Of a stretch of 64,000 nt of DNA, positions 15,201 to 25,830 are shown in pieces. Position 1 is the stretch's first letter, and each line of letters opens with the position of its first letter. Below the pieces are notes generated by a model. It did no database searches and was not told the origin of the DNA. It saw nothing but the letters and a program-made list of their open reading frames with translations. The translations under genes were made by a program, and so were the position numbers. The DNA comes from Salvator merianae (Eukaryota > Chordata > Lepidosauria > Squamata > Teiidae): positions 12,715,610 through 12,779,609 of the forward strand of contig QVOM02000001.1 of NCBI GenBank assembly GCA_003586115.2, read 5' to 3'.

Positions 15201-18200
15201 GTTTTTACTAACTTTTCATCTTTGAGATATTTTATGATTTTTGAAATGATTTTGCTAGTGATCTTAATGTGTTCTTGAGGAGTACAAATATAAAATGTGA
15301 CTAATAAATCGCAAATTTAGAATATAAAGCAAAGGTCTTTAAAAATTTTATGTTCTCTGATAGAAGTCCAAATTGTAGAGTGGAATATGTCTCGCTGGAA
15401 AAATTATAACTAAGTAGCTATTGATATAGTTTGCTGGAAAATGCAGGCAAGTCTGGAAGAATTATTCAAACTCAAGTATAGAAAAGTCATCCGGCCTACG
15501 CAAATTGTACTGGCAAAGCATTTTGCCAGATGCTAGCTAGAAGGCTTGGTTCTTGGAAAGCTTGCTTTAACTGCCAATACTGTGTCCTAGGGCACATAAA
15601 CACAAATCATGGAATAGAATGAAAGAAAAGGCAAGCCTGAGCGTGAAGGAAGAGAAATTGAAATTCTTGGCAAATCAGGCAAACTCTATTACTCTTAACT
15701 GCTTTCAGATACAAATAAGGAAACTATCATTAAGGTAGCTGTTCTTGTCTCCAGGAATAGAACAAAGAAGTCTCTGCTCAGTATCCGAGTGTGGTTTCGA
15801 TTATTCAGAATGTTTGGTATTGTAACTTCAGATTGGTATTTCAACTTGTTGCCACAAAAGAGGACACTTGCTTGGTGCGAGCTTGCCCAATAAACCACGC
15901 CAAGGGGAGGAAGAATAAAACAGCTTTTTACCGCTCAATCAACAAGAAGCAGGAGACCACTATCAAGTATCTCAATAAAACTGGCCTGCCTTTACATTCA
16001 AAACAGCTATTCCTATACTGTTTGCAGACAAGGAAACAAACTTTGATTAGTTAACGATATTTTCTCTAACTGCACATGTTTACACATACTTTAGCTATGG
16101 GGCGATTAGCATGCTATTAATTCAGCAAAGGTTGTGATTTTTACCATTATAATGAGTCCTTTTGGTGGCCGTGTGTGCAAAGTTCTCTTTTTTTCAGGCT
16201 GGTTGTCCCTGTTTTTACTTTTCCAATCTTGTGGTTCTTTTATGAACACAAAAGCAGGGACCAAGCAGTTGCAAGCAAGAGAAACATGAACTCTCTCTTA
16301 CATCCTTGGCTCTTCTTCCTGTTTTTGATCACTTTCACAGCCCTTTTGACTGTCCATTTCTATAGTCTAGCAGAGCAGCCTGTCAGAAGCCAAAAAGCAT
16401 GATTATTAGTCCCTGTGTCCACTACTATGGCCTACAGCCACAGTCCTTTGGGTCTGTGTCCACAAACTGTAGTGTGATATTGTTACCAGGGGTTGTCATA
16501 ATATGGGGTATGGCAAACCGGTGAGGACTAAAGCAAAGGCGGATGATGGTGATGACAAAGAAAGGAAGATGATCCAAGATCTTCATTTGTTGGACTAGAA
16601 CTGAGCAGAAGAACTGAAAGAGAAATGTTGCGACTTCTCTTAATTCCTCAAGGCTCTTTCCTCATTGGTTGTTGCCTTTTGCCTTCCCCACAATGCAGGA
16701 GCTGCGTGTCCTGCAGTCTCAGATCAATGACACTTCTGTGGTCCTGTCTATGGATAACAACCGCAGCCTGGACTTGGATGGGATCATTGCTGAGGTCAGA
16801 GCGCAATACGAAGAAATTGCTGCCAAGAGCCGGGCTGAGGCCGAGAGCATGTACCAGATCAAGGTAAGCAGTTGGGACCTGGTTCACTAGCAGCAGTCCC
16901 CACTGGGCAAGATTGCCATTTTTTTATAGACCGTTTTTAGAACTCCTTATAGTAACAAGCAGAAAATATGATTGCACATTTTAATGGTTTTTTAAAAATG
17001 TATGTATTTGCTGGGATTTATTTCTTGTTAAGAGTAAACTCCCAAAGGGCAACCAGACGTCTCATCTGTGTGAAGAATCGGACTGTTTCTTTAATAGCTG
17101 GACATTACTACTCAATTGCATGTGATAGCCAATGGTTTGGTTCTCAGTGTCCTCGTGCCTGAAGAAAGCAGCCAATTTCCTTCTGATTTTACAAGGATAG
17201 AAGAAAGGGTTAATTTCTAAAATGTCAAGCAACCAAGAAATATTTATATATTCCTAGGACCAGCTTAAAGTGGATATGGAATCACATACTACAGTTAAAA
17301 GTAGTTTGTGAGCCTCCTCCTTTGACCCTCCTGTCATAGAAATCCAATTATTTACCAGTTAAAGGAGATTCCTAGATCAGGCTGGTCCAGCTGTGACCTT
17401 CCATGTGTTTTGGAACTACAGCTGTCTTCAGCACCAGCTAGTACAGCCACTGACAAGGGATGGGGGGCATTTATCTGAGAGTTACCTGAGCATCCTGATA
17501 CAGGCGGTCCTGTTCTAGATGGCCTGGTATATTGTAGTTACTCTTAGAATTAATCAGCATCTTGCGAAAGCTACAGGGGAAGCAAACAAATGAATATATT
17601 CTTGGAGTGACTCCTCTTCTTCCAATATATGATCAAAATAAGTGACATTCCTTAGAGAGCTCCTGCATTTTGTGACTTCTTCCTTTGAAGTAGGGAACCC
17701 TGGACAGGGCTGCCAGAATGTCATGTTCTGCCCAGGGTGTTGCAGTCTGAAATTACTTAAAGCTCCAGATGTCTAGCCTGGTTCTATTTGTCCTGGCTTT
17801 TAGGAAAGTAGTAGTGATGAGAGGGAAGCTTCAAACCAGAAATAAGTAGCTGTCATCCAAGGAGAAAGGGAGAGGGATGAATGAAGAGGAGCAGGGTTGC
17901 TAAGGTCTGAAATAAGAAGGTAGAGACGGGATTCAACATGCTGGATCATGCTGGTGCATTGGGTGTAGAGATGTGCCGAGTGGTTGTGGAGGCTGCATCC
18001 ACCAAACAAATCATTTCTGACTTGCTGTTGAACAGAGCGCTCCCTTTTGAGCGTTCAGAGGAGCAATAACATATATTATCTCAGTGACCATACTCCAGAT
18101 TACTATCATTTCCCTCATGTTGCAGCTCGGGGGTGGGAAGTGGGGAGGGCAAAACAAAATGCTAACAGGTTGCCTAAGGCCACCTAGAGAGCGATCTGGG

Positions 18201-21200
18201 CTGAGGTAAGATTGATGAGGTTCCCCAATTAATGACTTCTGCTGTTCTCACTCTTCCAGTATAACAGCACTTTTCACGGTGTCAGAAATCACAGGAAGAA
18301 AGATATGCAGATTACAGTCAGTAATTACTATCCAAGAACCTCAGCAGGGTTCATTCCATTTTACTCAACCTGCAGGCTCCTTGAGGTGGTAGGTAGGTTA
18401 GAAAGGGAAGGAGAAACACTTAGTTGGCTAGGGTGTATGGTTAGATCCAAGCCTAGGCTGTGAATTTTAAACTGAGGTCTCTGCTGACTAGGCTCTGGTG
18501 GTCCAGACCCAAATTACATCATCATCATCATCATCATCATCATTATTATTATTATTATTTACTATTACTATTGCCATCCCATCAGCCCTGATTAGCCAGT
18601 CATGCTTTGTTTGGAAATAGTGATGCACCTGAAATGAAAAGGACTGCAGAGGTGTCCGCTTATTATACCTTGTGAATCTCTGACCCTGGCTTTTCTCGCT
18701 AGCCACCTTCTCCAAAGGTCTTCCTGATCAACATACCTTTTTGTCATTTCCTCCTGTAGTATGAAGAGCTGCAGACTGTGGCAGGCAAGCATGGAGATGA
18801 CCTCCGCAACACCAAGAATGAAATCAATGAACTCAACCGGGTCATCACCAGGATCCAGTCAGAAATTGATGGTCTGAAGGGCCAGGTTAGCACGGATTGC
18901 ATTATTTGCGGTTCTAGAGTGATATAACCTGATATAGAATTACCATTTCCAGGAAGATAACTTTGTGGGTCAGGGTTGCTGAGCTGGTAGGGGCTGCTGA
19001 GCCCTAAGTGCAAAGTGGCAATGTCCCCACACATCTCTAGTACTTCAGTAATTAAATCCAACCTCCTTTTTTCCTCTATCCCTATTTCTATGCAGGGTTG
19101 GCTCCTGAGTGCATAATCTACTTTGTTCAGTTGAGTCTAATTTCTTGTGAGTTTGCATGAAATTGCAGCCTCAGCAGTGTTTCACCTACTACTGATCCCT
19201 GGTACCACTTCCTTTTCACCTACCTTGCCAGCTACAAATAATTCCCGCTGTCACTGGCTTTGGTTAGGGTGGTTTCTTGGGATATTGAGGAAATGGACTA
19301 GGAGGGCCTTTGTTTTGGTGTAGCAGCAGAAATAGGGCATCCAGTTCTCTCCTCATTATTATCTGCACTTAGTCACAGTAGACTGATGCAGAGAGAAGCA
19401 TTATTTTGCCCCATATTTTGCACTTTTTCAGCCCCCCCCCCCGTCTTATTTTGTCAGTTATAGAAGAGTCAAGGGCGTTGTAACCAAAATTGTTGAATCT
19501 TATTTGCACTTCTGGCTTTTAAAAAAATTATTTTAGAGTGATTTTTTCCTGTTTAGTCTGGATCTTATCTAGAGTAGAACAGCCCCGGCAAAGAAAGCAA
19601 GATGGAGCCCCTCATACCATGCAGACCAAGACTCAACACAGACAGAGTTCAGCAATAAGTGCTATACTCAGTACCCAGCTAAGTGCTCCAAAATAACCTC
19701 CTTTTGTTGTCCTGGGTCCATGGCAAAAAGGATGGGCGTGCTTTCGTTACCTCTGCCTTTAACCCCTAGCCCCTCTTGCAAACCAGTGAGCCCTCGTCTG
19801 TTCTCCTCCTCCACCTTTAGCGTGCCAACCTGGAAGCTGCCATCACTGAGGCTGAGGAGCGTGGGGAGCTGGCTGTGAAAGATGCCACGAACAAACTGGC
19901 TGAGCTGGAGAGTGCCTTGCAGAAAGCCAAGCAAGACATGGCACGCCAGCTGCGGGAATACCAGGAGCTGATGAATGTCAAGCTGGCTCTGGATATTGAG
20001 ATTGCCACCTACCGGAAGCTGCTGGAGGGAGAGGAGAGCAGGTCTGTGCTGTTTAGGAAGGAAAGTGGGGTGATGATGCATTCAGGCAGTGGGTGCTTTT
20101 GGACAGTAGGAGTATAGTTTATTATGGTCATAGACCAAAGTTAAAACTGCATGGTTAAAATATTAAAATTATTTTAAAATATTAAAATCTTGTCTGTTAG
20201 AGCCAGTTAAAACTTTTCTTAATTTGATTGCACTAACACAAAACTTAGCCGCATTCAGTGTTATCTGTGGGTGTTTATCTTCTTCTAGCTGTTTTAGGTA
20301 GTATTTGTCTTCTCTACCTGGGAGCCACTGCACAATAGGTAAAATAAATGTGGTTCGGATCTCCCTATAAAAGTTGCAGTGCAGCAATTTCTATTTCATT
20401 CAGTCCACCTGGGCATAGTCGCTCTGAGAATGGAATGCCTTCCATTCTGCCTTGTAAAGTGCTGAAGGCAGCACATTAAATCTGGCTAGAGTGAATGCTT
20501 TCTTGAGTTTAGGGGTAACTGGACAGGGATATTCTTGTGTGGTGATCTGAAGAAGTCATGGGCTACGTTTTTATCACAAGGGTGGACAGATGGGCAGAGG
20601 ACATGCTTCTGCATCTTGTGAAGGAGAAGGATGTTTCAGCAATTGTAACTAGTCATACAAGACTGGCTGTAGCTCAGTGATAGAGCAAACTGCCTGGAAA
20701 GCAGAGGGTCGCTAGTTCGATTCCTCTCCTCTCCTGGAAGTAGGCAATAGCCAACCAGTTCTGTATCTCTGCCAAGAAAACTGCATAGAGTTCCGGCTTA
20801 ATGAATGCTTTGCAGCTACCTCCACATTGTTGCCTTTGTTTTCAGCTCTTCTGTATACTCCCTGCCTCTGACATTCTTCAAGGCTGATCTCGGTTTTGTT
20901 CTCTCATTCCTTCTTTGTTAGGCTGGAGTCAGGGATGCAGAACATGAGCATTCAGACCAAGACAACTGGCTATTCAGGTAAGCAAAAAGCTGTTCAAGGC
21001 TCTGTTTCCTTCCATTTTGTTTGTTCTTTCATGGTAGTAAGCCTGAGAATTATGCAATGTACTGAGTTAACGCCAGTCTCTCTTTCCTTCCCTATCCCAC
21101 TTTTGTGTTGTCCCACTGCATTCAATAGGACTTCCTCTGGGTTAGTGTGCTTTATAATCCCAGTAGAACTGCATGAAGATCTTAATATAAATTTGAATGA

Positions 21201-22591
21201 TTTATCTGTTCTGCAACTTTTGTCATGATTGCCTGTCTGAACCAAAAGAGAATTGACGTGGCCTGCTTTTCTCCTTTCCACTGTAAGCTGATTCGCAGAT
21301 AAGCTTTTTTTAAGCATCTGGAATAAAACATTATTGTTAACTCATGCCATTTAACTCAAACTGCATAGAACAGGTTCTGTTATTTTTAAAGGAAAACTTA
21401 TACAGAGGACAAATTACAGTGGGTCAAAAACGTTTGGGGAATGTAGTAACATTGTTTTTTTGGGGGGAGCAATGTGACTCTAATTTTGCAAGAACAAAAA
21501 CCCTACCGTAAAAACCTGATGCATTATTTCCTCTTCCGAGTAGCTTTGGAGTAAAGCACATGGATTAAAAAACACAAGTAAAATACATTCTGTAAAATAT
21601 AGTCCATCGGAGTCGTTGCAGTTCACTGGTAGAGCAAACTGCCTGGAAAGCAGAGAGTTGCCGGTTCAATCCCCAGCCTCTCTGGGTGTGTAGGCAATAG
21701 CAAACCACTTCTGTATCTCTGCCAATAAAACTGCATAGAGGGGCCCAAGGGAGTGCCTATGCAGTCAACCAGGAGTCAGCCATGACTTGGTGGTACCCAA
21801 CAACAAAACACAGTCTGCTAGTGTATTAATTTTGACCAAAACATTTTGAGAGAGGTTTTGTGATGTGGTCTTTTACAAAGCAACATGAACACCCCCTTTC
21901 CAGTTCTGGACCTCTGTTGCACATAGCTGTAAGTCAGTGTCTCCTAAATGGCACCGGGACATGCTGATTCCAACACAGCAGGTGAAATGTATCTTAAGAC
22001 TGAGATGCCACACTGCGTGAACACACCACGTGCTGGAAATGGGAAGCCCCTGCGTATCATGGATTCTGTTTTCTTTACCAGTCTATGGGCAGCTGGGTCA
22101 GAGTAAGGCTGTCCTGACACTGCAAAGCTGCATCGTGTGGTATGGCTGAAAGGCATGGGGGAATCTTAGAAGCTCCACCACAGCCCTCAAGGCATAGTTT
22201 AGCCCATAAGCTCTGATGGAGGACAGTGCCACAGTCACCACCAGAGATTTTGTCCATTGTTCTGAAAGCTGATAAAGAATAAAAGGCTTTTTTGAAGCAT
22301 GAAGTGTGCTGCTGGTTTTAATTGGAGGTGAGAGAATACACCTGCTATTCAAAGCTGAAAATGCTGCCTTTTCTTAATTGTTTTTATTTATTTGATGCAG
22401 GTGGCCTCTCCAGTGGGTTCAGGAACTACGGAGTTGGACTTAGCTCTTCCTACTCAAGCGGGGGATATTCTGTGAGTTCTTCCCCGCTCGAGAGCTCTGC
22501 AGTCACCAAGACCAAGGCTATCGTCATCAAGAAGATCGAAACCCGGGATGGGAAGCTGGTGTCTGAATCCTCAGACGTGCTGTCCAACTGA
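1..22591 (+). CDS. KRT8: Keratin 8 (type II keratin), 5'-truncated by window edge; nine coding segments
   Basis: Keratin 8 pairs with type I keratin 18 to build the cytoplasmic intermediate filaments of simple epithelia. The joined segments 2..256, 8058..8266, 11953..12013, 12119..12214, 16699..16863, 18760..18885, 19821..20041, 20922..20977 and 22401..22591 give 459 codons in one frame, each bounded by GT/AG. I see part of the Ser/Gly-rich head, the helix-initiation motif ([19 protein letters not shown]), coil 1B and coil 2, the helix-termination motif ([13 protein letters not shown]), and a tail ending [18 protein letters not shown]. That tail ending is diagnostic of K8 rather than K5, K7 or other type II keratins. 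Segment sizes 61/96/165/126/221 are the type II keratin pattern. Start codon, promoter and first head residues lie before position 1. The LLSPL phosphosite of human K8 reads LLAPL here. Identity is very sure; exact tail splice points slightly less so. Confidence 0.96.
1159..1370. mobile_element. Short TIR element, family C
   Basis: The left end reads GACTCTGTTCATACA and the right end, read on the other strand, GAGGCTGCGTTCACAC. The interior (CCACCTTTTCTAGCCTAGAAT and following) matches the elements at 7,769 and 38,957. It has no coding capacity, so it looks like a non-autonomous DNA element. Confidence 0.55.
3707..4200 (-). mobile_element. Short TIR element, family B
   Basis: The left terminus GGGTATTTCCTCACTTACTG is mirrored by GGTAAGTGCAGGAAACCC at the right end. 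The first 100 bp (GTGGACTGCTCTGGTGAGAC and beyond) match the reverse complement of the element ending at 33,972. Non-coding. Confidence 0.6.
6631..6988 (-). mobile_element. Short TIR element, family A, with subterminal hairpin
   Basis: The ends are GGACGTTTTCCTGAAGCC and, on the opposite strand, GGGCCTGTTCTCGTCTTGC. Near one end (about 6,934-6,965) CCTGATACGGTAT pairs with ATACCATATCAGG around a short loop. The body is homologous, inverted, to 40,501-40,915. Confidence 0.55.
7769..7992. mobile_element. Short TIR element, family C
   Basis: This is the clearest family C copy. AGGCTGTGATCGAACAT at the left is mirrored by GTGTCTGATCACAGCCT at the right. The interior TTTTCTAGCATGGAATGTC matches the copies at about 1,230 and 39,045. 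Confidence 0.65.
8058..8266 (+). CDS. KRT8: KRT8 exon 2: rest of coil 1A, linker 1, start of coil 1B
   Basis: This 209-nt segment encodes [19 protein letters not shown], then the [13 protein letters not shown] stretch and ends in EEFKTK. The acceptor is CCCTAG before 8058 and the donor is GTGAGT at 8267. The end phase is 2, completed by the first base of exon 3. Confidence 0.96.
8267..11952 (+). other. KRT8 intron 2
   Basis: The only repeat I recognise is a minus-oriented interspersed element near 10,205-10,378. The rest is unremarkable, AT-rich towards the 3' end. Confidence 0.75.
10205..10378 (-). repeat. Interspersed repeat, 'agaacataagaa' family, minus orientation
   Basis: Read on the minus strand it gives ACATAAGAGGAGCCCTCCTG, then ATCAGG, a CCAGCATTCC block and TTCTGGGCATTCTCAAG. 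It parallels the plus-oriented copy at about 37,455-37,870. Confidence 0.55.
11953..12013 (+). CDS. KRT8: KRT8 exon 3: coil 1B
   Basis: This 61-nt segment encodes [20 protein letters not shown]. Acceptor CCATAG, donor GTAACT. The 61-nt size is invariant in type II keratins. Confidence 0.96.
12119..12214 (+). CDS. KRT8: KRT8 exon 4: coil 1B
   Basis: This 96-nt segment encodes [17 protein letters not shown] and then [15 protein letters not shown]. It lies only 105 bp after exon 3. Acceptor TTTTAG, donor GTAGGT. Confidence 0.96.
12746..12890. repeat. Foldback repeat, 'gggagttgtagtcca' family
   Basis: The arm with GGGAGTTGTAGTCCA is typical of a short palindromic repeat. Related arms recur near 22,740, 25,740, 33,445, 35,420 and 42,200. 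Confidence 0.45.
12928..14010 (-). mobile_element. L2-like LINE remnant (reverse transcriptase and 3' end), decayed
   Basis: On the minus strand the start reads [20 protein letters not shown], the RT motif A region. It is followed by a WFHSYL segment, a degraded CEVPQGS motif, [13 protein letters not shown], and [14 protein letters not shown] with SAYFQL-like remains. Several frameshifts and stops break the frame. The tail near 12,930-12,990 is the L2-type 3' UTR with AATAAATAAA. Confidence 0.7.
16699..16863 (+). CDS. KRT8: KRT8 exon 5: linker 12 and start of coil 2
   Basis: This 165-nt segment encodes [20 protein letters not shown], then the [19 protein letters not shown] stretch and MYQIK. 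Acceptor ATGCAG, donor GTAAGC. Confidence 0.96.
18518..18560. repeat. Compound microsatellite (CAT)n(TAT)n
   Basis: About eight CAT units pass into about six TAT units in KRT8 intron 5, 200 bp before exon 6. It is probably length-variable. Confidence 0.9.
18760..18885 (+). CDS. KRT8: KRT8 exon 6: coil 2
   Basis: This 126-nt segment encodes [20 protein letters not shown] and ends in IDGLKGQ. Acceptor CTGTAG, donor GTTAGC. Confidence 0.96.
19821..20041 (+). CDS. KRT8: KRT8 exon 7: end of coil 2 with helix-termination motif
   Basis: This 221-nt segment runs from [20 protein letters not shown] through [20 protein letters not shown] to the rod-end signature [14 protein letters not shown]. The last Arg codon is split (AG|G) with exon 8. 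Confidence 0.97.
20665..20792 (+). mobile_element. tRNA-derived SINE
   Basis: The 5' part is tRNA-like: GGCTGTAGCTCAGTGATAGA (A box) and GTTCGATTCC (B box). It is followed by TAGGCAATAGCCAACCAGTT and CTCTGCCAAGAAAACTGCAT, shared with the copies at 21,611 and 57,250. The family tail identifies it as a SINE, not a tRNA gene. Confidence 0.8.
20922..20977 (+). CDS. KRT8: KRT8 exon 8: proximal tail
   Basis: This 56-nt segment completes Arg and encodes [18 protein letters not shown]. It closely follows the human K8 tail entry. Acceptor TTGTTAG, donor GTAAGC. Confidence 0.92.
21611..21809 (+). mobile_element. tRNA-derived SINE, most complete copy
   Basis: A-box region GCAGTTCACTGGTAGAGC, B box GGTTCAATCC, then the family body and a tail GTACCCAACAACAAAAC. 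It is the reference copy for recognising the split copy at 57,250-57,925. Confidence 0.85.
22401..22591 (+). CDS. KRT8: KRT8 exon 9: distal tail and stop
   Basis: This segment completes a split Gly codon, then encodes a Gly/Ser/Tyr-rich tail and the conserved end [20 protein letters not shown] followed by LSN and TGA. Acceptor TGATGCAG at 22,393-22,400. Confidence 0.95.
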
Positions 22592-22726
22592 GCGGTTCTT
22601 TCCTTCTCCCCTCCAAATGTTTTCAAGTGCCTTGATCCAATGAACCTTGTCTAATGTAGTTAGGTCAATCATTCACTGGGAGAAATGGGACAAAGACGTT
22701 TATTCCTTTTCCTCAAGCTTTCTCTA

Positions 22727-22860
22727 GGGCAGGGGTGGTCCTCCAGATGTTTGTGAATTATGACTCCCATCGTTCTTTGCCACTGGCAACACTGGCTAAG
22801 ACTTTAAGAGTTGAAGTTCAATAGCATCTAGTGGATGTTCCCTGGCTTGCCAGTTCCTAA
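22727..22860. repeat. Foldback repeat inside KRT8 3' UTR
   Basis: CTCCAGATGTTTGTGAATTA at the left can pair with the arm at about 22,808-22,840 (GAGTTGAAGTTCAATAGCAT). It belongs to the foldback family seen elsewhere in the window and would form a stem-loop in the mRNA. Confidence 0.5.
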
Positions 22861-23999
22861 AATGGGATCTGTGCCAAAAAAATAGCCTAGATTGCTTGTT
22901 TTAATTTTCAAGCCATTGTGTGTCAATTTCCTCTCCCTTATGCCCAGACTAGCATGCTCAGTGGCTAGCGCTTTGTGCCAGTGTATTCATTAGACTATTT
23001 TTTAAACAAATATCCTCAATTAACTCTCCTTCCCCTGATCCTGCACCTGCTCATAGGTGGAAAGTGCCATTCTGGCCACGTAAGTTTCCACAGTCTGAGA
23101 ATGGACTCCCAGTTGTGGCTCCCGCTACCCGTCTTCCTGCCCCTTTCCTCCTTCCTGTATGAATAATGTGAATTGTATTTTAGCTTCACATAGAGATCCC
23201 TTCCATGCGCGCTTTACCCCTCCCTTTCCGTTCTGAGATCTAATGTTGCCAAAGATTTGCAGGGAGGGGGCAGGGTGTTGAGCAAGGGTTGCTACTGAGC
23301 CTCTAATGAAGGTAGGATAGTAGAAATTAGCTAGCTAATGTTTTCATAGACTGGAGCTATGTACTACAACCACCTCCTAATCACTTCAGCTTAAACATTG
23401 TGTAGAAGAATTCTTGCATTTCCATCAGTTTGTGCACAGGAAGCAATTAGACTGGGTTTGATGTTAATGTGGCAGTCAGGGAGTGACTTTAGGTAAGATG
23501 CAGGTACTTCGGCACCTACAACCATAGTAGAAAAATGTTGGAGGTGATGTCATCCTCTCTCTGTGTTCTTGTGACACTCAAGCTTGGAGAGGAAGCAAGA
23601 CTACTCCATCTTATTTCTGCAGTGTCTCCTACTCCTCTGTGTCTCAGCCTCGCTGTGAAACATTATCTAGGTCCACACTTCAGGACTAAGATCTCTGCCA
23701 ATAAAGATTTTGCATGTGAAGGTACAGAACCGAACGGTTGTGAATCTTCTTTTGGTTGTGTGTTAGGGTGGCCAAATGCAAAATTTTGTGTGACTGGTAC
23801 TCCTAGATAGTAGAAGAAAATCTGGCACACACCCCCAACTCTTTTGCAAACTGTAGCTTTAGTTTCTTTGCCTCTTCTCTCTACCAAAAGGATTGGCAAT
23901 GTGAGCAAAGCTATGGCACTTCAAAGGACTGAAGGGCATAAGGCAAAACAACATGTGAACTTTCTTTTTTAAACTCTACTTGGCTTCTGTTTTGTTTGA

Positions 24000-24005
24000 A
24001 ATAAA
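24000..24005 (+). terminator. KRT8: KRT8 poly(A) signal AATAAA
   Basis: A canonical AATAAA hexamer lies 1.4 kb after the stop, with a GT-rich downstream element about 25 bases further on. It is the most likely main cleavage signal for KRT8. Confidence 0.8.
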
Positions 24006-24299
24006 AGGTTTGCTTTAGAATTCACTTTTGGTGTCTAAAATGACTCATCCTTGTCTTACAACCCTTCTTCCCCAGTACGGCACATGCAGCAATTTAAAAA
24101 AGTGAATGGAAAATTAGATTGGACTTTTGTGGGGGAAGAAATGGCCTGGTGGCACACACTTTCTCAGAAGTGAATCTTATATTCATTCATGTAATTAATA
24201 GCACACACCTATGTGTAGTTAGCTGAAAGTGATACCCCCAGCATAGAATGGCCACCATGGCTTCTTTTTTGATGGAGAAAGCTACTGATCAGCAGGAGA

Positions 24300-24362
24300 G
24301 GAAGTGCTTAGAAAGCAGAAGGTCACAGGTTCAAGCCCCCAATCTCCTGGAAGAAGGCATGG
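24300..24362 (+). repeat. tRNA-derived SINE fragment
   Basis: AAAGCAGAAGGTCACAGGTT followed by CAAGCCCCCAATCTCCTGG resembles the B-box half and junction of the SINE family. The A-box half is degraded. Confidence 0.45.
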
Positions 24363-24980
24363 CAAATGATGGGTGCATCTTCAGTATGCTGGCCTCTGCC
24401 AGATTGGGCTGCTCTCCCCAAGTCTCAGCACCTGCGTTTGGAGGGTGTCATTTTCCTCCGTGTGCAGATCAGCAGGTCCACATGCAAACCGTGGCCGAGA
24501 AGTGGCTTCTGAATTGCTTTTCACATGCTGAACTGTGCCTTGGAGGGAGGGAGGGAGGGAGATTGAAGGCCCTCCACATCCATGCCCCTTCAGCGTGGGG
24601 TACTTTGCAGACAGGGAGACTTCAATGCCGCTCCAAACCATCTTGAATGCTGTGTGGAGATGCGGCCTACTTTTGTACCCTTTCCGAGGGAGCTACATGC
24701 ACGTGACTGTAGAGGCAAACAACCCTCACTTTCAAGAGGCTTTCTTATTGGTAATGGATGCGCAAAGCATATTTGGTTAACTCCAGGGCAATTTATTAAG
24801 AAGCAAATGGGTGCAGGACAATGTATTGAATTTCCTTTTAACTTCTTGAAGGCTTTTAAAGAAGTGTTTCAATATGAGTGATTGGCTTTTAATTAGCTCT
24901 TGTGTTTTCTTCTTGCTTCAGTTTCCCAAACAGTATGAAGACAAAGCCACCTTTGGTTCTTTTCTCAGGACAATTGGTTC

Positions 24981-24986
24981 AATAAA
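24981..24986 (+). terminator. Possible distal + strand poly(A) signal
   Basis: A second + strand AATAAA is followed by a GT-rich stretch (GCTTGTGCGTGTTCC). It could serve a longer KRT8 transcript or be fortuitous. Confidence 0.3.
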
Positions 24987-25714
24987 GCGTTGCACAAAGC
25001 TGCTTGTGCGTGTTCCCTAGCTGGAAGACGAATCTATTTCCCTATGAAGCAGGTAGCAAAAAAAAGGACAGTAGATTTATTGGCTTTGCCTGGGGAGTTA
25101 ATAATGGAAGCACAAAGAATGCACCTCACCCCCCCACCCCCAACAAAGACAGGCAGACGGGGCGATTAGCTGGCCAATGCAAATGAGGTTTAATTCTTAT
25201 CTTCAACATTGCCTTGTCTGCCCATTCACTCTCAGTGGCATCTGTCTTTTGTGACACTCACCAGTATGGCTTGCAAACTCAGGACATGAATTTTGCTTTC
25301 TAGTTCAAATAGCCTACTCATGCCTGTATCAGCTTCCAAGGGAGCCAAAAAATAAATCCATATACTGTAATGTGATGTCGTCTTTGAGAGAGTTCGGTGA
25401 AACTTGGCATGTAAATACATGATCCTAAATCTGAAATTTAAACAACCTGTATACAGAAAAGGACTTCTTTCTTTGAAAATCAGGAATAAATATTGGTGGA
25501 CACATTTCATTGCCTTTCTCATCTTCTATCTCCATATTCCAGGAATAGTGAAACTTTTTAGTTCACAGTGCCACAGCTGCCTCTAACTTCTGCCTAAATG
25601 CTCTCCCAGGTTTATGACCCCTTTCTTACACCTTGAGAGCAGCTACCGTCAATCGACGCATCTTAACTACGGCAAGCCAACCTGGAAGCATAAGCCTAGC
25701 AGGTGGATAGATGC

Positions 25715-25830
25715 TCAGGTTATGGCCTTCCAAATGTTCCTAAATTACAACTCCATCAGCCCCAGCTGATTAGGAATGATGAGAGTCCTAGTGCAACATC
25801 TGGAGAGCCATCATTTGAGCACCACTGCCC
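25715..25830. repeat. Foldback repeat remnant
   Basis: CCTTCCAAATGTTCCTAAAT and then TACAACTCCATCAGCC is followed by the complementary arm GCAACATCTGGAGAGCCATC. Same family as 12,746 and 35,410. Confidence 0.5.

Larger units (their letters stand above)
12215..16698 (+). other. KRT8 intron 4
   Basis: The intron holds a foldback element (about 12,746-12,890) and a minus-strand L2-like LINE remnant (about 12,928-14,010). From 14,300 to 16,600 it is AT-rich, and I see nothing functional there. Confidence 0.75.
16864..19820 (+). other. KRT8 introns 5 and 6 (flanking exon 6 at 18,760-18,885)
   Basis: Apart from exon 6, this stretch has one foldback-type remnant (about 17,380-17,465), a CAT/TAT microsatellite (18,518-18,560) and a C run near 19,433. 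No other gene is visible. Confidence 0.7.
20042..22400 (+). other. KRT8 introns 7 and 8 (flanking exon 8 at 20,922-20,977)
   Basis: Each intron carries one plus-oriented tRNA-derived SINE of the same family (about 20,665-20,792 and 21,611-21,809). The rest is unassigned. Confidence 0.75.
22592..24025 (+). other. KRT8: KRT8 3' untranslated region
   Basis: This sequence runs from the stop codon to about 20 bases past the AATAAA at 24,000. It contains a foldback repeat at about 22,727-22,860. I see no coding sequence. The 3' end is inferred from the hexamer and the GT-rich stretch (TTTTGGTGTCT) that follows it. Confidence 0.75.

Noticed and set aside
20665..20740. Possible functional tRNA gene with A and B boxes
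   Set aside because: The same head occurs repeatedly with a shared non-tRNA tail and does not keep acceptor-stem pairing, so these are SINEs.
1..22591. Identification as KRT5, KRT7 or another type II keratin
   Set aside because: The tail ending [17 protein letters not shown] and the [13 protein letters not shown] segment match K8, and no Gly-rich epidermal tail is present.
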